The notes: a model not told the origin generated them from the sequence alone. Shown: positions 25,897-36,039, counted from the stretch's first letter. The stretch: 64,000 nt of DNA from Ruegeria profundi (GCF_001507545.1 NZ_LQBP01000006.1:62001-126000); one strand, 5' to 3'. Numbers and translations: made by a program.

Positions 25897-26874
25897 CTAA
25901 CGCGGCAGCAAAGACGCCAGCATGGTTTCGGCCGCCGCCGAAGGACTTAATTCACCGGTGCGGACCTGAGCACCCAGATGGGCCATGTCGGTACGCGCCT
26001 GCGGGGTTGTTAACCTTGCCAACAGGGCGGCACGGACTTCCTGCTCGAACCAGTACTGCGCTTGTGCGGCGCGATTGGCATCCCAATGGCCGCTTTCCCG
26101 ACGCGATTGGACCAGGGACTGCATCTCGGCCCAGGCCTTCTCTAACCCGTGTTCCTCGACCGCCGAAACGGTCATGGCCTTGGGAAAACCCTCTGGGTCC
26201 TGCGGGCGCTTGCGCAACAGGCGCAGGGCACCGGCATAATCGGCGCAGGTCCGGGTCGCGGTGGCTTTCAAATCCCCGTCCGCCTTGTTGACCAGGATCA
26301 TATCCGCCATTTCCATAATACCGCGCTTGACACCCTGCAACTCATCCCCACCTGCGGGAGCCAGAAGCAACAGGAATAAATCAGACATTTCGGACACCAC
26401 GGTCTCGGACTGGCCAACACCGACGGTTTCAATCAGGACCACATCGAAAGCAGCAGCCTCGCACAAGGCAATCGCTTCACGCGTTCGTCGGGCAACGCCA
26501 CCCAAATGAGACTGGCTGGGGGATGGTCGGATAAAGGCGTTTTTCTCACGGCTCAAGCGTTCCATCCGGGTTTTGTCGCCCAAAATGGAGCCTCCCGACC
26601 GGGTCGAACTAGGATCAACCGCCAGCACCGCCACGCGCAAGCCCTGTTCGATTAGCATCATGCCAAAGCTCTCGATAAAGGTGGATTTACCAACGCCCGG
26701 AGTGCCCGACAGTCCGATACGCAGCGATTGCCGATTGGATTTCGCCAAATGGGTCAGCAATTCCGTCGCCTGCGCCCTGTGATCCTCTCGGCCACTTTCG
26801 ACCAAAGTGATTGCGCGGGCCAGCGCACGACGCTCGCCTTTCAAAATCCTGTCACCCAGGCTGCGTATGTCCAT
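25897..26874 (-). CDS. meaB: Methylmalonyl-CoA mutase-associated GTPase MeaB (ArgK-type)
   Basis: A 325-residue G3E-family P-loop GTPase. Walker A is G-T-P-G-V-G-K-S-T; also present are D-P-S-S-T-R-S-G-G-S-I-L-G-D-K-T, E-T-V-G-V-G-Q-S-E and N-K-A-D. It protects and reloads B12 in methylmalonyl-CoA mutase, or a related mutase such as ethylmalonyl-CoA mutase in this group. The start M-D-I-R-S-L at 26874 gives the usual length; another ATG eight codons upstream is possible. It is divergent from hrpB. Confidence 0.94.
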   Translation of the reverse strand: MDIRSLGDRILKGERRALARAITLVESGREDHRAQATELLTHLAKSNRQSLRIGLSGTPGVGKSTFIESFGMMLIEQGLRVAVLAVDPSSTRSGGSILGDKTRMERLSREKNAFIRPSPSQSHLGGVARRTREAIALCEAAAFDVVLIETVGVGQSETVVSEMSDLFLLLLAPAGGDELQGVKRGIMEMADMILVNKADGDLKATATRTCADYAGALRLLRKRPQDPEGFPKAMTVSAVEEHGLEKAWAEMQSLVQSRRESGHWDANRAAQAQYWFEQEVRAALLARLTTPQARTDMAHLGAQVRTGELSPSAAAETMLASLLPR

Positions 26875-27097
26875 TTCAACCCCGATCTTTTGCGGCATGA
26901 CTACTTGCCGCGGGAATACCGTATTTGTCCAGAGCGTTTGGGAAATGCGCAAGATGTCCCCATTCGCCCACAAGACTCGCTTCTTATTTCTTATTGCCCC
27001 TTCTTGGCGTGGCGCTTGTTCGAAAACCGTACATGAGCTTGGGGCTGCGCCGATTGCGGAACTGGACCTTGCCGGACGGTTGGCAGATAAAGCGCGC

Positions 27098-29539
27098 ATG
27101 ACACGCCTGCCAATCGATGACACCATCCCAGAGTTGCTTGCCGCCCTAAAGGCTTCGGGCCGCGCTGTACTTCAGGCGCCTCCGGGGGCGGGTAAAACGA
27201 CACGCGTACCTCTGGCCATGCTTGAAGCGGGCTTGTGCGATGGCAAGATCGTGATGCTGGAGCCGCGCAGGCTGGCCGCGCGCGCCGCCGCCGAGCGTAT
27301 GGCGGAAACTCTGGGTCAACGTGCGGGCGAAACAGTCGGTTACCGCGTGCGCGGCGACGCAAAACTGTCCAAAGCAACCCGGATCGAGGTTGTGACCGAG
27401 GGTATCTTGACCCGAATGCTCCAATCCGAGCCTGACCTGCCCGGTGTTGGCGCGGTGATCTTCGATGAATTCCACGAACGCTCTTTGAACGCGGATCTGG
27501 GGCTGGCCCTGTGTTTGGAAGTCACCGGTGCGCTACGCGATGATCTGATCCTGTTGGCCATGTCCGCGACGCTGGATGCAGAGCCTGTCGGTCGGTTGAT
27601 GGATGCACCGCTGATCACGTCCGAAGGCCGCAGTTTCCCGGTTGAAACGCGTTGGTTAGACCGGCCCTTAGGCGTTCAAGCGCGGCGTCTGGACGCGCTG
27701 GTCGATCTGGTCGTTCGCGCCGAGCGGGAAACGCGCGACACGGGTGGCGGCATGTTGGTGTTCCTACCCGGTGAGGGCGAAATCCGCCGGGCCGAGGGCG
27801 CTTTGTCCGGACTGTTGCCAGCGGAGTGCACGGTGCGCCCCCTGTTCGGAGCGATGCCTTTTGCTGCCCAGCGTGCCGCGATTGCGCCGGTGGAACGCGG
27901 TCGCAAACTGGTGCTGGCCACTTCGATTGCCGAAACCTCTCTTACAATCCCCGACATCCGGGTCGTTGTCGACATGGGACAAGCCCGGCGCGCGCGGTTC
28001 GATCCGGGATCTGGCATGTCGCGCCTGGTGACCGAACGGGTGACACGGGCCGAGGCGACGCAGCGCGCAGGCCGCGCCGGTCGTGTTGCAGAAGGGGTGT
28101 GCTACCGCTTGTGGTCCAAAGGAGAGGAAGGCGCGCTCGCCGCCTACCCGCCCGCCGAGATTGAGGCAGCGGACCTGACCGGGCTGGCCTTGGAACTTGC
28201 GCTGTGGGGTGCGGAACCCTGCGATCTGGCGTTCCTGACATCCCCACCCGAAGGCACAATGGCCGAAGCCAAGGCGCTGCTTTCCATGCTGGGCGCGCTG
28301 GACGCCAAAGGGCGGATCACCAACCACGGGCGCGCTCTTGCCGCGCTGCCGTTGCATCCGCGACTGGCACACATGCTTGAACACGCAGGACCTAATGCTG
28401 CGCCTTTAGCCGCGCTCATGGCTGAACGCGACCCGTTGAAAGCAGCACCAGCGGATATATTGCTCCGGCTCGAGGCCCTGCGCGACCCGCAAGCGTTTCA
28501 ACGCAACCGCGTCTGGCAGCTGAACACCGGCGTCGCGGACCGCATAAGGGCCGAAGCCAAGCGTTTGCGCACCAAAGGAAACGCCAGCGATCTAAGCCCT
28601 GCCGCAATGGCCGCACTGGCCTATCCCGACCGCATCGGGCAACGGCGCAAGGGTGACACGCCCCGTTACGTTCTGTCTGGCGGAAAAGGTGTGGTACTGG
28701 ACAGCGATGATACCCTCGCCGCCGCGCCCTATTTGGTGGTCACGGATACGGACGGCAACCCACGCGAAGCCCGCGTGCGCATGGCCGCACAAATTTCAGA
28801 ACGCGAAATCCGAGACCTGTTCGCGGATCAGATCAACTGGGTAGACAGTTGTGAGTGGTCGAAACGCGACCGTCGTGTTGTGGCGCGCAAGCAGGAAAGG
28901 CTGGGCGCGATCACTTTGAGTGACCGGATCTGGAAAGACGTACCCGACGAGATGGTCGCGCAGGCCATGCTGGATGGCGTTCGCGACCTGGGATTGCGGC
29001 TGGACGGGGCAGCGGCGCGATTGGCGGCTCGGGTAGAACTGATACGGGCCGAAGGAGCGGACCTGCCTGAATTTACGACCGAAGGGTTGATAGACACACT
29101 TGAAGATTGGCTACTGCCCATGCTGTCCGGTGTGCGCAATGCCGAGGACTGGAAACGCTTTGATTTGCTACCCGCCCTGCGCACGCGGCTGGACTGGACC
29201 CAGATGCAAGAGTTGGACCGCCGCGCACCTGGGTCGTTTGAAACGCCCTTGGGGCGCAAAGTGGCGATTGACTACAGCGGCGCGGTGCCTGAGATCTCGG
29301 TGCGTCTGCAAGAGCTGTTCGGTGTCACACAGCATCCGATTGTGGGGGGCGAGGCACTGAAGATCACCCTGCTGTCTCCGGCACAGCGCCCGATCCAAAT
29401 CACCCGCGACCTGCCCGGTTTCTGGGCGGGAACCTATGCTGACGTCCGAAAGGACATGCGCGCGCAATACCCCAAACACCCCTGGCCCGAAGACCCGACA
29501 CAGGCCGATCCGACATTGCGGGCAAAAAGGCGGCGGTAG
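27098..29539 (+). CDS. hrpB: ATP-dependent helicase HrpB
   Basis: An 813-residue DEAH-box RNA-helicase-like protein of standard HrpB length. Walker A is A-P-P-G-A-G-K-T-T (27-35), the DExH box is D-E-F-H near 125, and motif VI is Q-R-A-G-R-A-G-R. The HA2 and HrpB C-terminal domains follow. The cellular role is poorly defined. The start at 27098 is chosen because family members begin just before I-P-E-L-L-x-A-L; a longer frame reaches back into meaB and is not credible. Confidence 0.95.
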   Translation: MTRLPIDDTIPELLAALKASGRAVLQAPPGAGKTTRVPLAMLEAGLCDGKIVMLEPRRLAARAAAERMAETLGQRAGETVGYRVRGDAKLSKATRIEVVTEGILTRMLQSEPDLPGVGAVIFDEFHERSLNADLGLALCLEVTGALRDDLILLAMSATLDAEPVGRLMDAPLITSEGRSFPVETRWLDRPLGVQARRLDALVDLVVRAERETRDTGGGMLVFLPGEGEIRRAEGALSGLLPAECTVRPLFGAMPFAAQRAAIAPVERGRKLVLATSIAETSLTIPDIRVVVDMGQARRARFDPGSGMSRLVTERVTRAEATQRAGRAGRVAEGVCYRLWSKGEEGALAAYPPAEIEAADLTGLALELALWGAEPCDLAFLTSPPEGTMAEAKALLSMLGALDAKGRITNHGRALAALPLHPRLAHMLEHAGPNAAPLAALMAERDPLKAAPADILLRLEALRDPQAFQRNRVWQLNTGVADRIRAEAKRLRTKGNASDLSPAAMAALAYPDRIGQRRKGDTPRYVLSGGKGVVLDSDDTLAAAPYLVVTDTDGNPREARVRMAAQISEREIRDLFADQINWVDSCEWSKRDRRVVARKQERLGAITLSDRIWKDVPDEMVAQAMLDGVRDLGLRLDGAAARLAARVELIRAEGADLPEFTTEGLIDTLEDWLLPMLSGVRNAEDWKRFDLLPALRTRLDWTQMQELDRRAPGSFETPLGRKVAIDYSGAVPEISVRLQELFGVTQHPIVGGEALKITLLSPAQRPIQITRDLPGFWAGTYADVRKDMRAQYPKHPWPEDPTQADPTLRAKRRR

Positions 29540-29571
29540 TTTCGCAACTCATTGCAAAACGGTCTGTTTTT

Positions 29572-29596
29572 AAGGGGTGGTTGAAATACCCCTTTT
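29572..29596. terminator. Terminator after hrpB
   Basis: AAGGGGT and ACCCCTT pair around a nine-base loop and end in TTTT, 32 bases after the hrpB stop and before the Nudix start. Confidence 0.75.
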
Positions 29597-29649
29597 CAAC
29601 TGTAAGTTCACCATCACGTTCACTCGGTGGCAAAAGCTCAAACTCATCA

Positions 29650-30108
29650 ATGTCGACATGGTATCAAAAAATCTGGCAAGAGGTGGCGCGGCCTGTTTTC
29701 CGGCGCCCCCCACGGGTGCAGTTCGCCGCAATATGCACGCGCGACACGCCGAACGGGCCCGAGGTGCTGTTGATCACCAGCCGCGACACGGGGCGTTGGG
29801 TCATTCCCAAGGGCTGGCCAATCAACGGAAAAGACGGAGCCGAAACCGCGCAACAGGAAGCCTGGGAAGAGGCTGGGGTGCAGCCGGATCACTTGGATCG
29901 TACCTCAATCGGTCATTTTAGCTATGACAAGGTTATGGACGACGGCTCGTCCATTCCGGTGCACGCCAACGTGTATCGCATACGTGTCAAAGGGCTGGCT
30001 GAGAACTACCCCGAGGCAGGACAGCGAGACCGGCGCTGGTTTCCCCCGCAACAGGCGGCTGAACTGGTCCGTGAACCGGAGCTGAGCGCGCTTCTTCAGC
30101 AATTGTAA
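29650..30108 (+). CDS. Nudix hydrolase 1 (DIPP-like)
   Basis: A 152-residue Nudix enzyme. The Nudix box is visible as G-x5-E-x7-Q-E-A-W-E-E-A-G (residues about 60-80), with Gln replacing the usual Arg of the R-E motif. The preceding W-V-I-P-K-G-W-P segment is typical of diphosphoinositol-polyphosphate or Ap(n)A hydrolases. The start at 29650 avoids a serine-rich leader. A clear paralogue is encoded at 59.2 kb. Confidence 0.88.
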   Translation: MSTWYQKIWQEVARPVFRRPPRVQFAAICTRDTPNGPEVLLITSRDTGRWVIPKGWPINGKDGAETAQQEAWEEAGVQPDHLDRTSIGHFSYDKVMDDGSSIPVHANVYRIRVKGLAENYPEAGQRDRRWFPPQQAAELVREPELSALLQQL

Positions 30109-30200
30109 CGCTTTGGCAACAACTCTTTGTGAGTCAGCTTGCCCCGTGTTTTGAAACCGGATACGCGCGCCACTCGATCCACGCCACCTAAAGAAATCTG

Positions 30201-31679
30201 ATGTCGGACACACTTTCCAAAAAACGCTGGCAAGCTCTGGACAGCGATCTAAACCGCATTTCGCGGGTTGAAACTGCGAATTCACACATCGTGCGCCCGA
30301 TTCTGGCCCCAGGTATTGCGCTGGCCTTCATCGCCCTGGCCGGATTGTCGGCTGCGGTCTTTTTCGGGCAGGCAAATGGCGGTTTGATCGTCGTCGCTGC
30401 GGCAGTCTTTGGGGCCTACATGGCGATCAATATCGGCGCAAACGATGTTGCCAACAACATGGGGCCAGCCGTTGGCGCCAATGCCCTGACCATGGGCGGC
30501 GCGATCGTCATCGCCGCAATCGCAGAAAGCGCAGGGGCCTTGCTTGCCGGTGGGGACGTGGTCTCGACCATTTCTAAAGGAATTATCGACCCGGCCTCCG
30601 TTCAGGACAGCTCTGTGTTCATCTGGGCCATGATGTCCGCGCTGATTTCCTCGGCCATGTGGGTCAATATCGCGACATGGTTCGGCGCACCGGTATCGAC
30701 CACCCATTCCGTTGTGGGCGGCGTGGTCGGTGCAGGTATCGCCGCTGCGGGGCTGAGCGCGGTAAGTTGGGGCACCATGAGCGCGATTGCCGCCAGCTGG
30801 GTGATCTCGCCCGTCTTGGGCGGTGTGATCGCCGCCATGTTTTTGGCGCTTATCAATGCAAAAATCCAGTATCAGGACGACAAGATTGCCGCGGCCCGGC
30901 GGTGGGTTCCGATCCTTGTGGCCGTTATGGCAGGTGCATTTGCAACCTATCTTTCGGTCAAAGGTCTGAAACGTATCGTGAAGATCGATCTTGAGGTGGC
31001 GCTGATGATCGGGCTGGCGTTTGGAGTTTTGGCGTGGTCAGTGACGGTGCCATGGGTGCGGCGCAAGTCCGAAGGGCTGGAAAATCGCACCAAGTCTTTG
31101 AAAACGCTGTTCGGCTTGCCCTTGATCATTTCAGCGACGTTCCTCAGTTTCGCACATGGCGCGAATGATGTCGCCAACGCCGTTGGCCCGTTGGCCGCAA
31201 TTGTACACGCCGCCGAGTTCGGCGATTTCGCCTCGAAAGTGTCGATCCCTACATGGGTCATGGTTATCGGAGCGTTTGGTATTTCATTTGGCCTGTTTCT
31301 TTTTGGTCCGAAGCTCATAAAAATGGTGGGCAGCCAGATCACCAAGCTGAACCCGATGCGCGCATTTTGCGTGGCCCTCTCGGCAGCAATCACCGTGATC
31401 GTGGCCAGCTGGCTGGGTCTGCCCGTCAGTTCAACCCACATCGCCGTTGGTGCCGTGTTCGGCGTTGGGTTCTATCGCGAATGGCATTCGGACCAGCGTT
31501 GGAAACAGTCAAACCGTCAGCGCCCGCCCGAACAGCGTCTGGCGCGCGAAGAACATCAACGTCGCAAGCTGGTGCGTCGCTCGCATTTCATGACTATCGT
31601 CGCGGCCTGGGTCGTCACGGTTCCTGCTGCGGCGGCGATGTCGGCGGCAATTTTCGTGTTTCTGACGGCTTTTGTCTGA
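30201..31679 (+). CDS. Inorganic phosphate transporter, PiT family
   Basis: A 492-residue membrane transporter with the two inverted-repeat signatures: G-A-N-D-V-A-N-N near residue 79 and G-A-N-D-V-A-N-A near residue 320. It has a cytoplasmic N-terminal extension (about 30 residues) and ten or more membrane helices, with a charged loop near 420-455. It imports phosphate, probably as metal-phosphate, with protons or sodium. The stop is six bases from the convergent next gene. Confidence 0.93.
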   Translation: MSDTLSKKRWQALDSDLNRISRVETANSHIVRPILAPGIALAFIALAGLSAAVFFGQANGGLIVVAAAVFGAYMAINIGANDVANNMGPAVGANALTMGGAIVIAAIAESAGALLAGGDVVSTISKGIIDPASVQDSSVFIWAMMSALISSAMWVNIATWFGAPVSTTHSVVGGVVGAGIAAAGLSAVSWGTMSAIAASWVISPVLGGVIAAMFLALINAKIQYQDDKIAAARRWVPILVAVMAGAFATYLSVKGLKRIVKIDLEVALMIGLAFGVLAWSVTVPWVRRKSEGLENRTKSLKTLFGLPLIISATFLSFAHGANDVANAVGPLAAIVHAAEFGDFASKVSIPTWVMVIGAFGISFGLFLFGPKLIKMVGSQITKLNPMRAFCVALSAAITVIVASWLGLPVSSTHIAVGAVFGVGFYREWHSDQRWKQSNRQRPPEQRLAREEHQRRKLVRRSHFMTIVAAWVVTVPAAAAMSAAIFVFLTAFV

Positions 31680-31684
31680 CACCC

Positions 31685-32659
31685 TTAGGGTGCTATTTGG
31701 TCCGGTAACAGCGCAGCCTCTGGTGCCTGCTTAATAAGGGCGCTGACCTTGGCACAGATCGGTGTTGCGACGCCAAATTGGTGGCCCAGACGCATGATTT
31801 CCCCTTGCAGGCTGTCGATTTCGGTCGGACGGCCTGCCAATAAATCATACGACATTGAGGTGCGTGCGCTTGGGTCGATGGTCAACATGCGGGCCGCAAT
31901 GCGGGAAAAGACAGGCGTCGGCAGGCGCAGGATGTATGGCGTCATCCACGCCGGCAGCGGCGTGGTCGACGCGACAGGATGGCCAGCAGCCTTGAGAACG
32001 GACAAAGCTTCGGACATCTGATCTGCCATAAGCCGACGCCAATTCCGGTCCAGCAGTTGCTTTTTCAAGGTCAATCCCGACAGTGCATTCAGAGCGTTAT
32101 TTAGGTTTATCAGCAGCTTACCCCACTGGACGGCGTCAATCGTGTCGCTCTCCACGATTGGCAGGTCAGTGCAGCCCAGCTTTTGAGCCAACGCTCCGGG
32201 GCCGCTTTGGATGACGATTTCACCAGAGGTGGCACGGTGAAAACAAGCCGGTTCAGTCGGTACAACGTTGAACGGCACCATCCCGGCACGGACATCATGG
32301 TCCGGCAATATCGACCGTAGACAGCGCGCGTTGTCCATCCCGTTTTGCCAGGACAGGACCGGCGTGGAAACCGGGGTGTGTTGCGCAATCAGAGTGGCCA
32401 TGTCCGATGTCGCACCGGCCTTGACGGCCACGATAACCACATCTGCATGTGCAAGGCATCTGGCGTCGTCAGTCAGGGTAACGTCCTGCGCGGCCACGTT
32501 TCGCAAAAGGCCAGAGAAATCCGTCACCGTCAGCCCCTTGTCGCGTATGGGGTCAAGAATGCGGCTGCGGCCCAACAGCGTGACTCTGTGCCCTGAAGAC
32601 GCCAACAGTGCACCGCAATAGCATCCTATGCTGCCTGCCCCCGCGATCACAATCCTCAT
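31685..32659 (-). CDS. Ketopantoate reductase family (2-dehydropantoate 2-reductase)
   Basis: A 324-residue NADPH-dependent reductase. The Rossmann motif G-A-G-S-I-G starts at residue 6, V-A-V-K-A is near 75, and the catalytic K-L-L-I-N-L-N-N-A-L segment is near 185. The family includes PanE (pantothenate synthesis) and related reductases, so panE is only probable. The start at 32659 has a GGAGGG ribosome site five bases upstream and removes a five-residue leader. Confidence 0.88.
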   Translation of the reverse strand: MRIVIAGAGSIGCYCGALLASSGHRVTLLGRSRILDPIRDKGLTVTDFSGLLRNVAAQDVTLTDDARCLAHADVVIVAVKAGATSDMATLIAQHTPVSTPVLSWQNGMDNARCLRSILPDHDVRAGMVPFNVVPTEPACFHRATSGEIVIQSGPGALAQKLGCTDLPIVESDTIDAVQWGKLLINLNNALNALSGLTLKKQLLDRNWRRLMADQMSEALSVLKAAGHPVASTTPLPAWMTPYILRLPTPVFSRIAARMLTIDPSARTSMSYDLLAGRPTEIDSLQGEIMRLGHQFGVATPICAKVSALIKQAPEAALLPDQIAP

Positions 32660-32725
32660 GGCAACCCTCCGCACCTAATAGGATCGCTGTCTAAGGGGTC
32701 AGGGGCAAGCCCCCCTGACGCGTGG

Positions 32726-33688
32726 TCAGCGCGCCAACCTCGGGCTGGTCCGCTCCAGCTCTTTCGAAATCGGGATGTATTCCTCATCATCGCCCGGTGG
32801 CAAATGAAAAGCGCCATTCGCCCAATCCGCAGTTTTCCATTCGCGCGTGGCCGCCTCGATCTTTTCTTTCGAGGATGACACGAAATTCCACCAGATGTAG
32901 CGATCTTCGTTCATGGTCGCGCCGCCCAGCAACATCAGGCGCGCCCCCGCTGGTCCGGCTTTCACCGAAAGGGGATCACCGGGGCGGAACACCATCATCC
33001 TTCCCTCGTCGAATGTATCACCCGCAATTTCGACCGAGCCCTGCGTAACATAAACCCCTCGGTCTTCGTGATCCTCTGGCAGGGGAAAGGATGCGCCCGG
33101 GTCAAGCTGGACATCCAGATAAAAGGTTTCCGACAGCATCGTTACCGGGCTGGATTCACCATAGGCCGACCCCAGGATTAGCCGGGCGCTGACACCGGAG
33201 TCCTCAATGTGCGGCAACGCAGCCTGTTTGTGATGCTCGAAGTCGGGTGCCATATCCTCATGCGCTTCGGGCAGCGCGATCCAGGTCTGGATGCCAAACA
33301 GGCTGTGCTTTGTGCTTCGGGTTTCTGCACTTGTGCGCTCAGAATGGGTCACGCCGCGACCGGCAACCATCCAGTTGACCTCGCCGGGGTAAATCATCTG
33401 ATGCGTGCCTAGACTGTCGCGGTGCTCAAACTCACCTTGGTAAAGATAAGTGACCGTCCCGAGTCCGATATGCGGATGCGGGCGTACATCAATCCCGCCA
33501 TCGGTGATGAATTCAGCCGGACCCATCTGGTCGAAGAAAATGAATGGTCCGACGAGCTGACGTTTGACCGAAGGCAATGCCCGGCGCACCTCAAACCCGC
33601 CCAGATCACGGGCGCGGGGAATGATCAAAGTGTCCAACGCCGCATTTTCAGACAGGCATTCGGGGCTGTGGGTCGGATTCCAACTCAT
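32726..33688 (-). CDS. Pirin family protein
   Basis: A 320-residue bicupin protein with the pirin metal site R-P-H-P-H-I-G-L (two His), a third His in F-E-H-R-D-S, and a partner Glu, all N-terminal. The C-terminal cupin is intact (G-A-S-F-P-L-P, F-R-P-G-D-P). Bacterial pirins can act as quercetin-type dioxygenases or bind regulators. The start at 33688 has AGGAG eight bases before it. Confidence 0.9.
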   Translation of the reverse strand: MSWNPTHSPECLSENAALDTLIIPRARDLGGFEVRRALPSVKRQLVGPFIFFDQMGPAEFITDGGIDVRPHPHIGLGTVTYLYQGEFEHRDSLGTHQMIYPGEVNWMVAGRGVTHSERTSAETRSTKHSLFGIQTWIALPEAHEDMAPDFEHHKQAALPHIEDSGVSARLILGSAYGESSPVTMLSETFYLDVQLDPGASFPLPEDHEDRGVYVTQGSVEIAGDTFDEGRMMVFRPGDPLSVKAGPAGARLMLLGGATMNEDRYIWWNFVSSSKEKIEAATREWKTADWANGAFHLPPGDDEEYIPISKELERTSPRLAR

Positions 33689-33872
33689 GACGTCACTCCT
33701 GCGATCAAATAGATAACTTACTTGTTTCGGAGTATAGAGCGTTTCGTTCACAATGGCAGACGCAGCGGCGCACAATCGGAGTGCGGAAGTTTGGCATGTG
33801 GGTGCATATATGCTCACCTGTTGCGGACATCCTGCCCGCGATAGGTCAAAGAAATTCGGCCAGGACGAGAAT

Positions 33873-33890
33873 GATCACAGAATCGTGATC
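33873..33890. promoter_or_regulatory. Inverted repeat GATCAC-N6-GTGATC
   Basis: A perfect 6-bp inverted repeat with a six-base spacer in the divergent gap between the pirin gene and the Tat-exported protein gene. It is a plausible dimeric operator and also contains a GAATC (CcrM-type) site at its centre. Confidence 0.35.
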
Positions 33891-33960
33891 GTCAACTCGG
33901 AACTGATCTGAACCGTGCTATCTATGTTGCCAAGCATGAATCCCTTCAGGAGGTTCCGTT

Positions 33961-34449
33961 ATGACGCATCCACACTTATCCCGCCGCTCTGTGATGGCCT
34001 TGGGCGGGGCAGTACTGGCCACCGGCGGCACGGGGCTGCTGCTGCCCGCGCGCGCAGCCGGATTGGCACCGACGCCTTCCATGCGCGGAGGGTCCAACAA
34101 CTACCGCCCTGGCGCACCAATCGTTGACCGGATCGGCGGTGGTGGGTTCTGGATGACGGGCACAGTCCGCCGCGCGGGTGACGGTGCCCCGCTGCCCGGC
34201 CAGCGCATTCAGATATGGGCGCACACCACCGAAGGTCACGAACGTGACCCGCAAAGCCACGGCGCGACCCTGACTGATGCAAATGGTGAATTCCGGCTTG
34301 AGATGCCGCAAATCGTACCCGCCTTTGGGCAGCCACATGGTCACTTAGCCTATGACAGCGGAGATTTCGAAACCGTATTCCTGCGCCCGGTTATGGCCAG
34401 TTCCAAGGACCAGACACTGGCGGCACATTTTGTCCTGAAACCTGTCTGA
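33961..34449 (+). CDS. Tat-exported intradiol-dioxygenase-like protein
   Basis: A 162-residue protein with a twin-arginine signal (S-R-R-S-V-M-A-L-G-G, residues about 7-35) and a short intradiol ring-cleavage dioxygenase fold. The H-G-H pair near residue 128 matches the two iron-ligand histidines. The two tyrosine ligands are not found: the first is His in E-G-H-E and the second Phe in P-A-F-G-Q-P. Catechol-type activity is thus doubtful. The next gene, a ferric-reductase-like membrane protein, starts five bases later with GTG, so they form an operon. Confidence 0.75.
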   Translation: MTHPHLSRRSVMALGGAVLATGGTGLLLPARAAGLAPTPSMRGGSNNYRPGAPIVDRIGGGGFWMTGTVRRAGDGAPLPGQRIQIWAHTTEGHERDPQSHGATLTDANGEFRLEMPQIVPAFGQPHGHLAYDSGDFETVFLRPVMASSKDQTLAAHFVLKPV

Positions 34450-34454
34450 CCTTC

Positions 34455-35054
34455 GTGATCCGGACTCTTGTGATCTGGGCTGTTGTGACCGCCGTCTTGG
34501 CGGTGCCGCTTGTTGCGGCGGCCTTCAGCCCACTTTTGGCTTGGCGCGATCCGATCTACATCCTGGCCGGTTTCGCCGGAGTGCTGAGCATGGGGCTTTT
34601 GGTCCTGCAGCCCTTGTTGGCAGGGCGAGACCTGCCCGGGTTGACCCCCTTGGAAAGTCGTCACTGGCACAGATGGGTCGGCGTCACGCTGGTCATCGCC
34701 ATTTTGATCCATGTGGCTGGGCTCTGGGTTACCAGCCCACCAGACGTGGTTGACGCGTTGCTTTTTGTCTCACCCACACCGTTTTCAGCTTGGGGAGTCG
34801 TCGCAATGTGGGCGGCACTTGCGGCCGCCACGCTGGGAATATACCGACAACGTCTGGCCCTGCGGTTTCGGGTCTGGAGGTTGAGCCACACCGGGCTGGC
34901 CACCGTCACCATCATCGGCAGCGTTGTACATGCCATGTTGATCGAAGGCACGATGGAGATCATGACCAAGACAGCTTTGTGCGCCTTGGCCGTGTTGGCA
35001 GCCGCCCGAACGCTGATCAGATTGCGCGTGTGGGATATCCGCCGCCGCAGTTAG
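34455..35054 (+). CDS. Ferric-reductase-like transmembrane protein
   Basis: A 199-residue protein with about six membrane helices and histidines placed for two b hemes (H-W-H near 70-72, L-I-H-V, L-S-H-T and V-V-H-A), the core of ferric reductase and MsrQ proteins. There is no flavin or NAD domain, so electrons must come from another carrier. GTG start, five bases after the Tat protein gene. The 3' end overlaps the convergent argF by four bases. Confidence 0.8.
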   Translation: MIRTLVIWAVVTAVLAVPLVAAAFSPLLAWRDPIYILAGFAGVLSMGLLVLQPLLAGRDLPGLTPLESRHWHRWVGVTLVIAILIHVAGLWVTSPPDVVDALLFVSPTPFSAWGVVAMWAALAAATLGIYRQRLALRFRVWRLSHTGLATVTIIGSVVHAMLIEGTMEIMTKTALCALAVLAAARTLIRLRVWDIRRRS

Positions 35055-35977
35055 ACACCCAGACACCAGCGCATAACCGCCTTTTGCGCGTGCAAACGGT
35101 TTTCTGCCTCGTCAAAGATCACCGAGTTCGGCCCGTCCATGACCTCTGATGTCGCTTCCTCCTCGCGGTGCGCAGGCAGGCAGTGCATGAACAATGCGTC
35201 GGGTTTGGCATGTGACATCAGCTCGGAATTGACCTGATAGGGGCGCAGGAGGTTATGGCGGCGTTCCTTGGCGGATTGGGAATCGTGCATCGAAACCCAA
35301 GTGTCAGCGACCACAAGATCGGCGCCCTCAACGGCCTTGAACGGATCACGCTCAACCACGATCTTCGACCCTTTTTGACGGGCAAATCCCATAAATTCTT
35401 CCTCGGGGTCGAACTGCGCCGGGCCTGTGAAGGTCAGGTCAAAGCCGAACTGACCAGCCGCATGCAGGAATGAGGCGCAGACATTGTTCCCGTCGCCGGT
35501 CCAGACCACCTTCTTGCCTTTGATCGGCCCGCGATGTTCTTCGAATGTCAGAACATCCGCCATGATCTGGCACGGATGCGTTCGATCCGTCAGACCGTTG
35601 ATGACCGGCACGTCCGAGTATTCCGCCATCTCCGTAAGAATGGTTTCGTCAAAGGTCCGGATCATGATCATGTCGACATAGCGCGACATCACGCGGGCCG
35701 TATCTGCAATCGTTTCACCGTGCCCCAGTTGCATATCCTTGCCGGACAGCACCATGGTCTGCCCACCCATCTGACGTACACCCACATCGAAGGACACGCG
35801 CGTCCGGGTCGAGGGCTTTTCAAAGATCAGCGCAACCATGCGGCCTTTTAGCGGCTGATCATCATCCGGTGCGGCCTTGGGGCGACCATGGCGGGCCATT
35901 TTCATTTCTCCGGCCGTGTTGATCATCGTGCGCAGATCGCCCGCGTCCGTTTTGTGGATATCAAGGAAATGGTTCAT
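35051..35977 (-). CDS. argF: Ornithine carbamoyltransferase
   Basis: A 308-residue enzyme that makes citrulline from ornithine and carbamoyl phosphate. Motifs are S-T-R-T-R (56-60), H-P-C-Q (about 136) and H-C-L-P-A-H-R (about 268). Length is standard. argD lies 62 bases upstream on the same strand, the common argD-argF pair. Confidence 0.97.
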   Translation of the reverse strand: MNHFLDIHKTDAGDLRTMINTAGEMKMARHGRPKAAPDDDQPLKGRMVALIFEKPSTRTRVSFDVGVRQMGGQTMVLSGKDMQLGHGETIADTARVMSRYVDMIMIRTFDETILTEMAEYSDVPVINGLTDRTHPCQIMADVLTFEEHRGPIKGKKVVWTGDGNNVCASFLHAAGQFGFDLTFTGPAQFDPEEEFMGFARQKGSKIVVERDPFKAVEGADLVVADTWVSMHDSQSAKERRHNLLRPYQVNSELMSHAKPDALFMHCLPAHREEEATSEVMDGPNSVIFDEAENRLHAQKAVMRWCLGV

Positions 35978-36039
35978 TTCGTTTCACTTCTGGCTATTGG
36001 TTGGGTTGCCCAGGGACAAGGCCCCGGAACAACAAAAAA

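Noticed and set aside
26807..27097. 97-residue extension of HrpB overlapping meaB
   Set aside because: It is antisense to the meaB start and its promoter, and HrpB proteins start at the equivalent of 27098.
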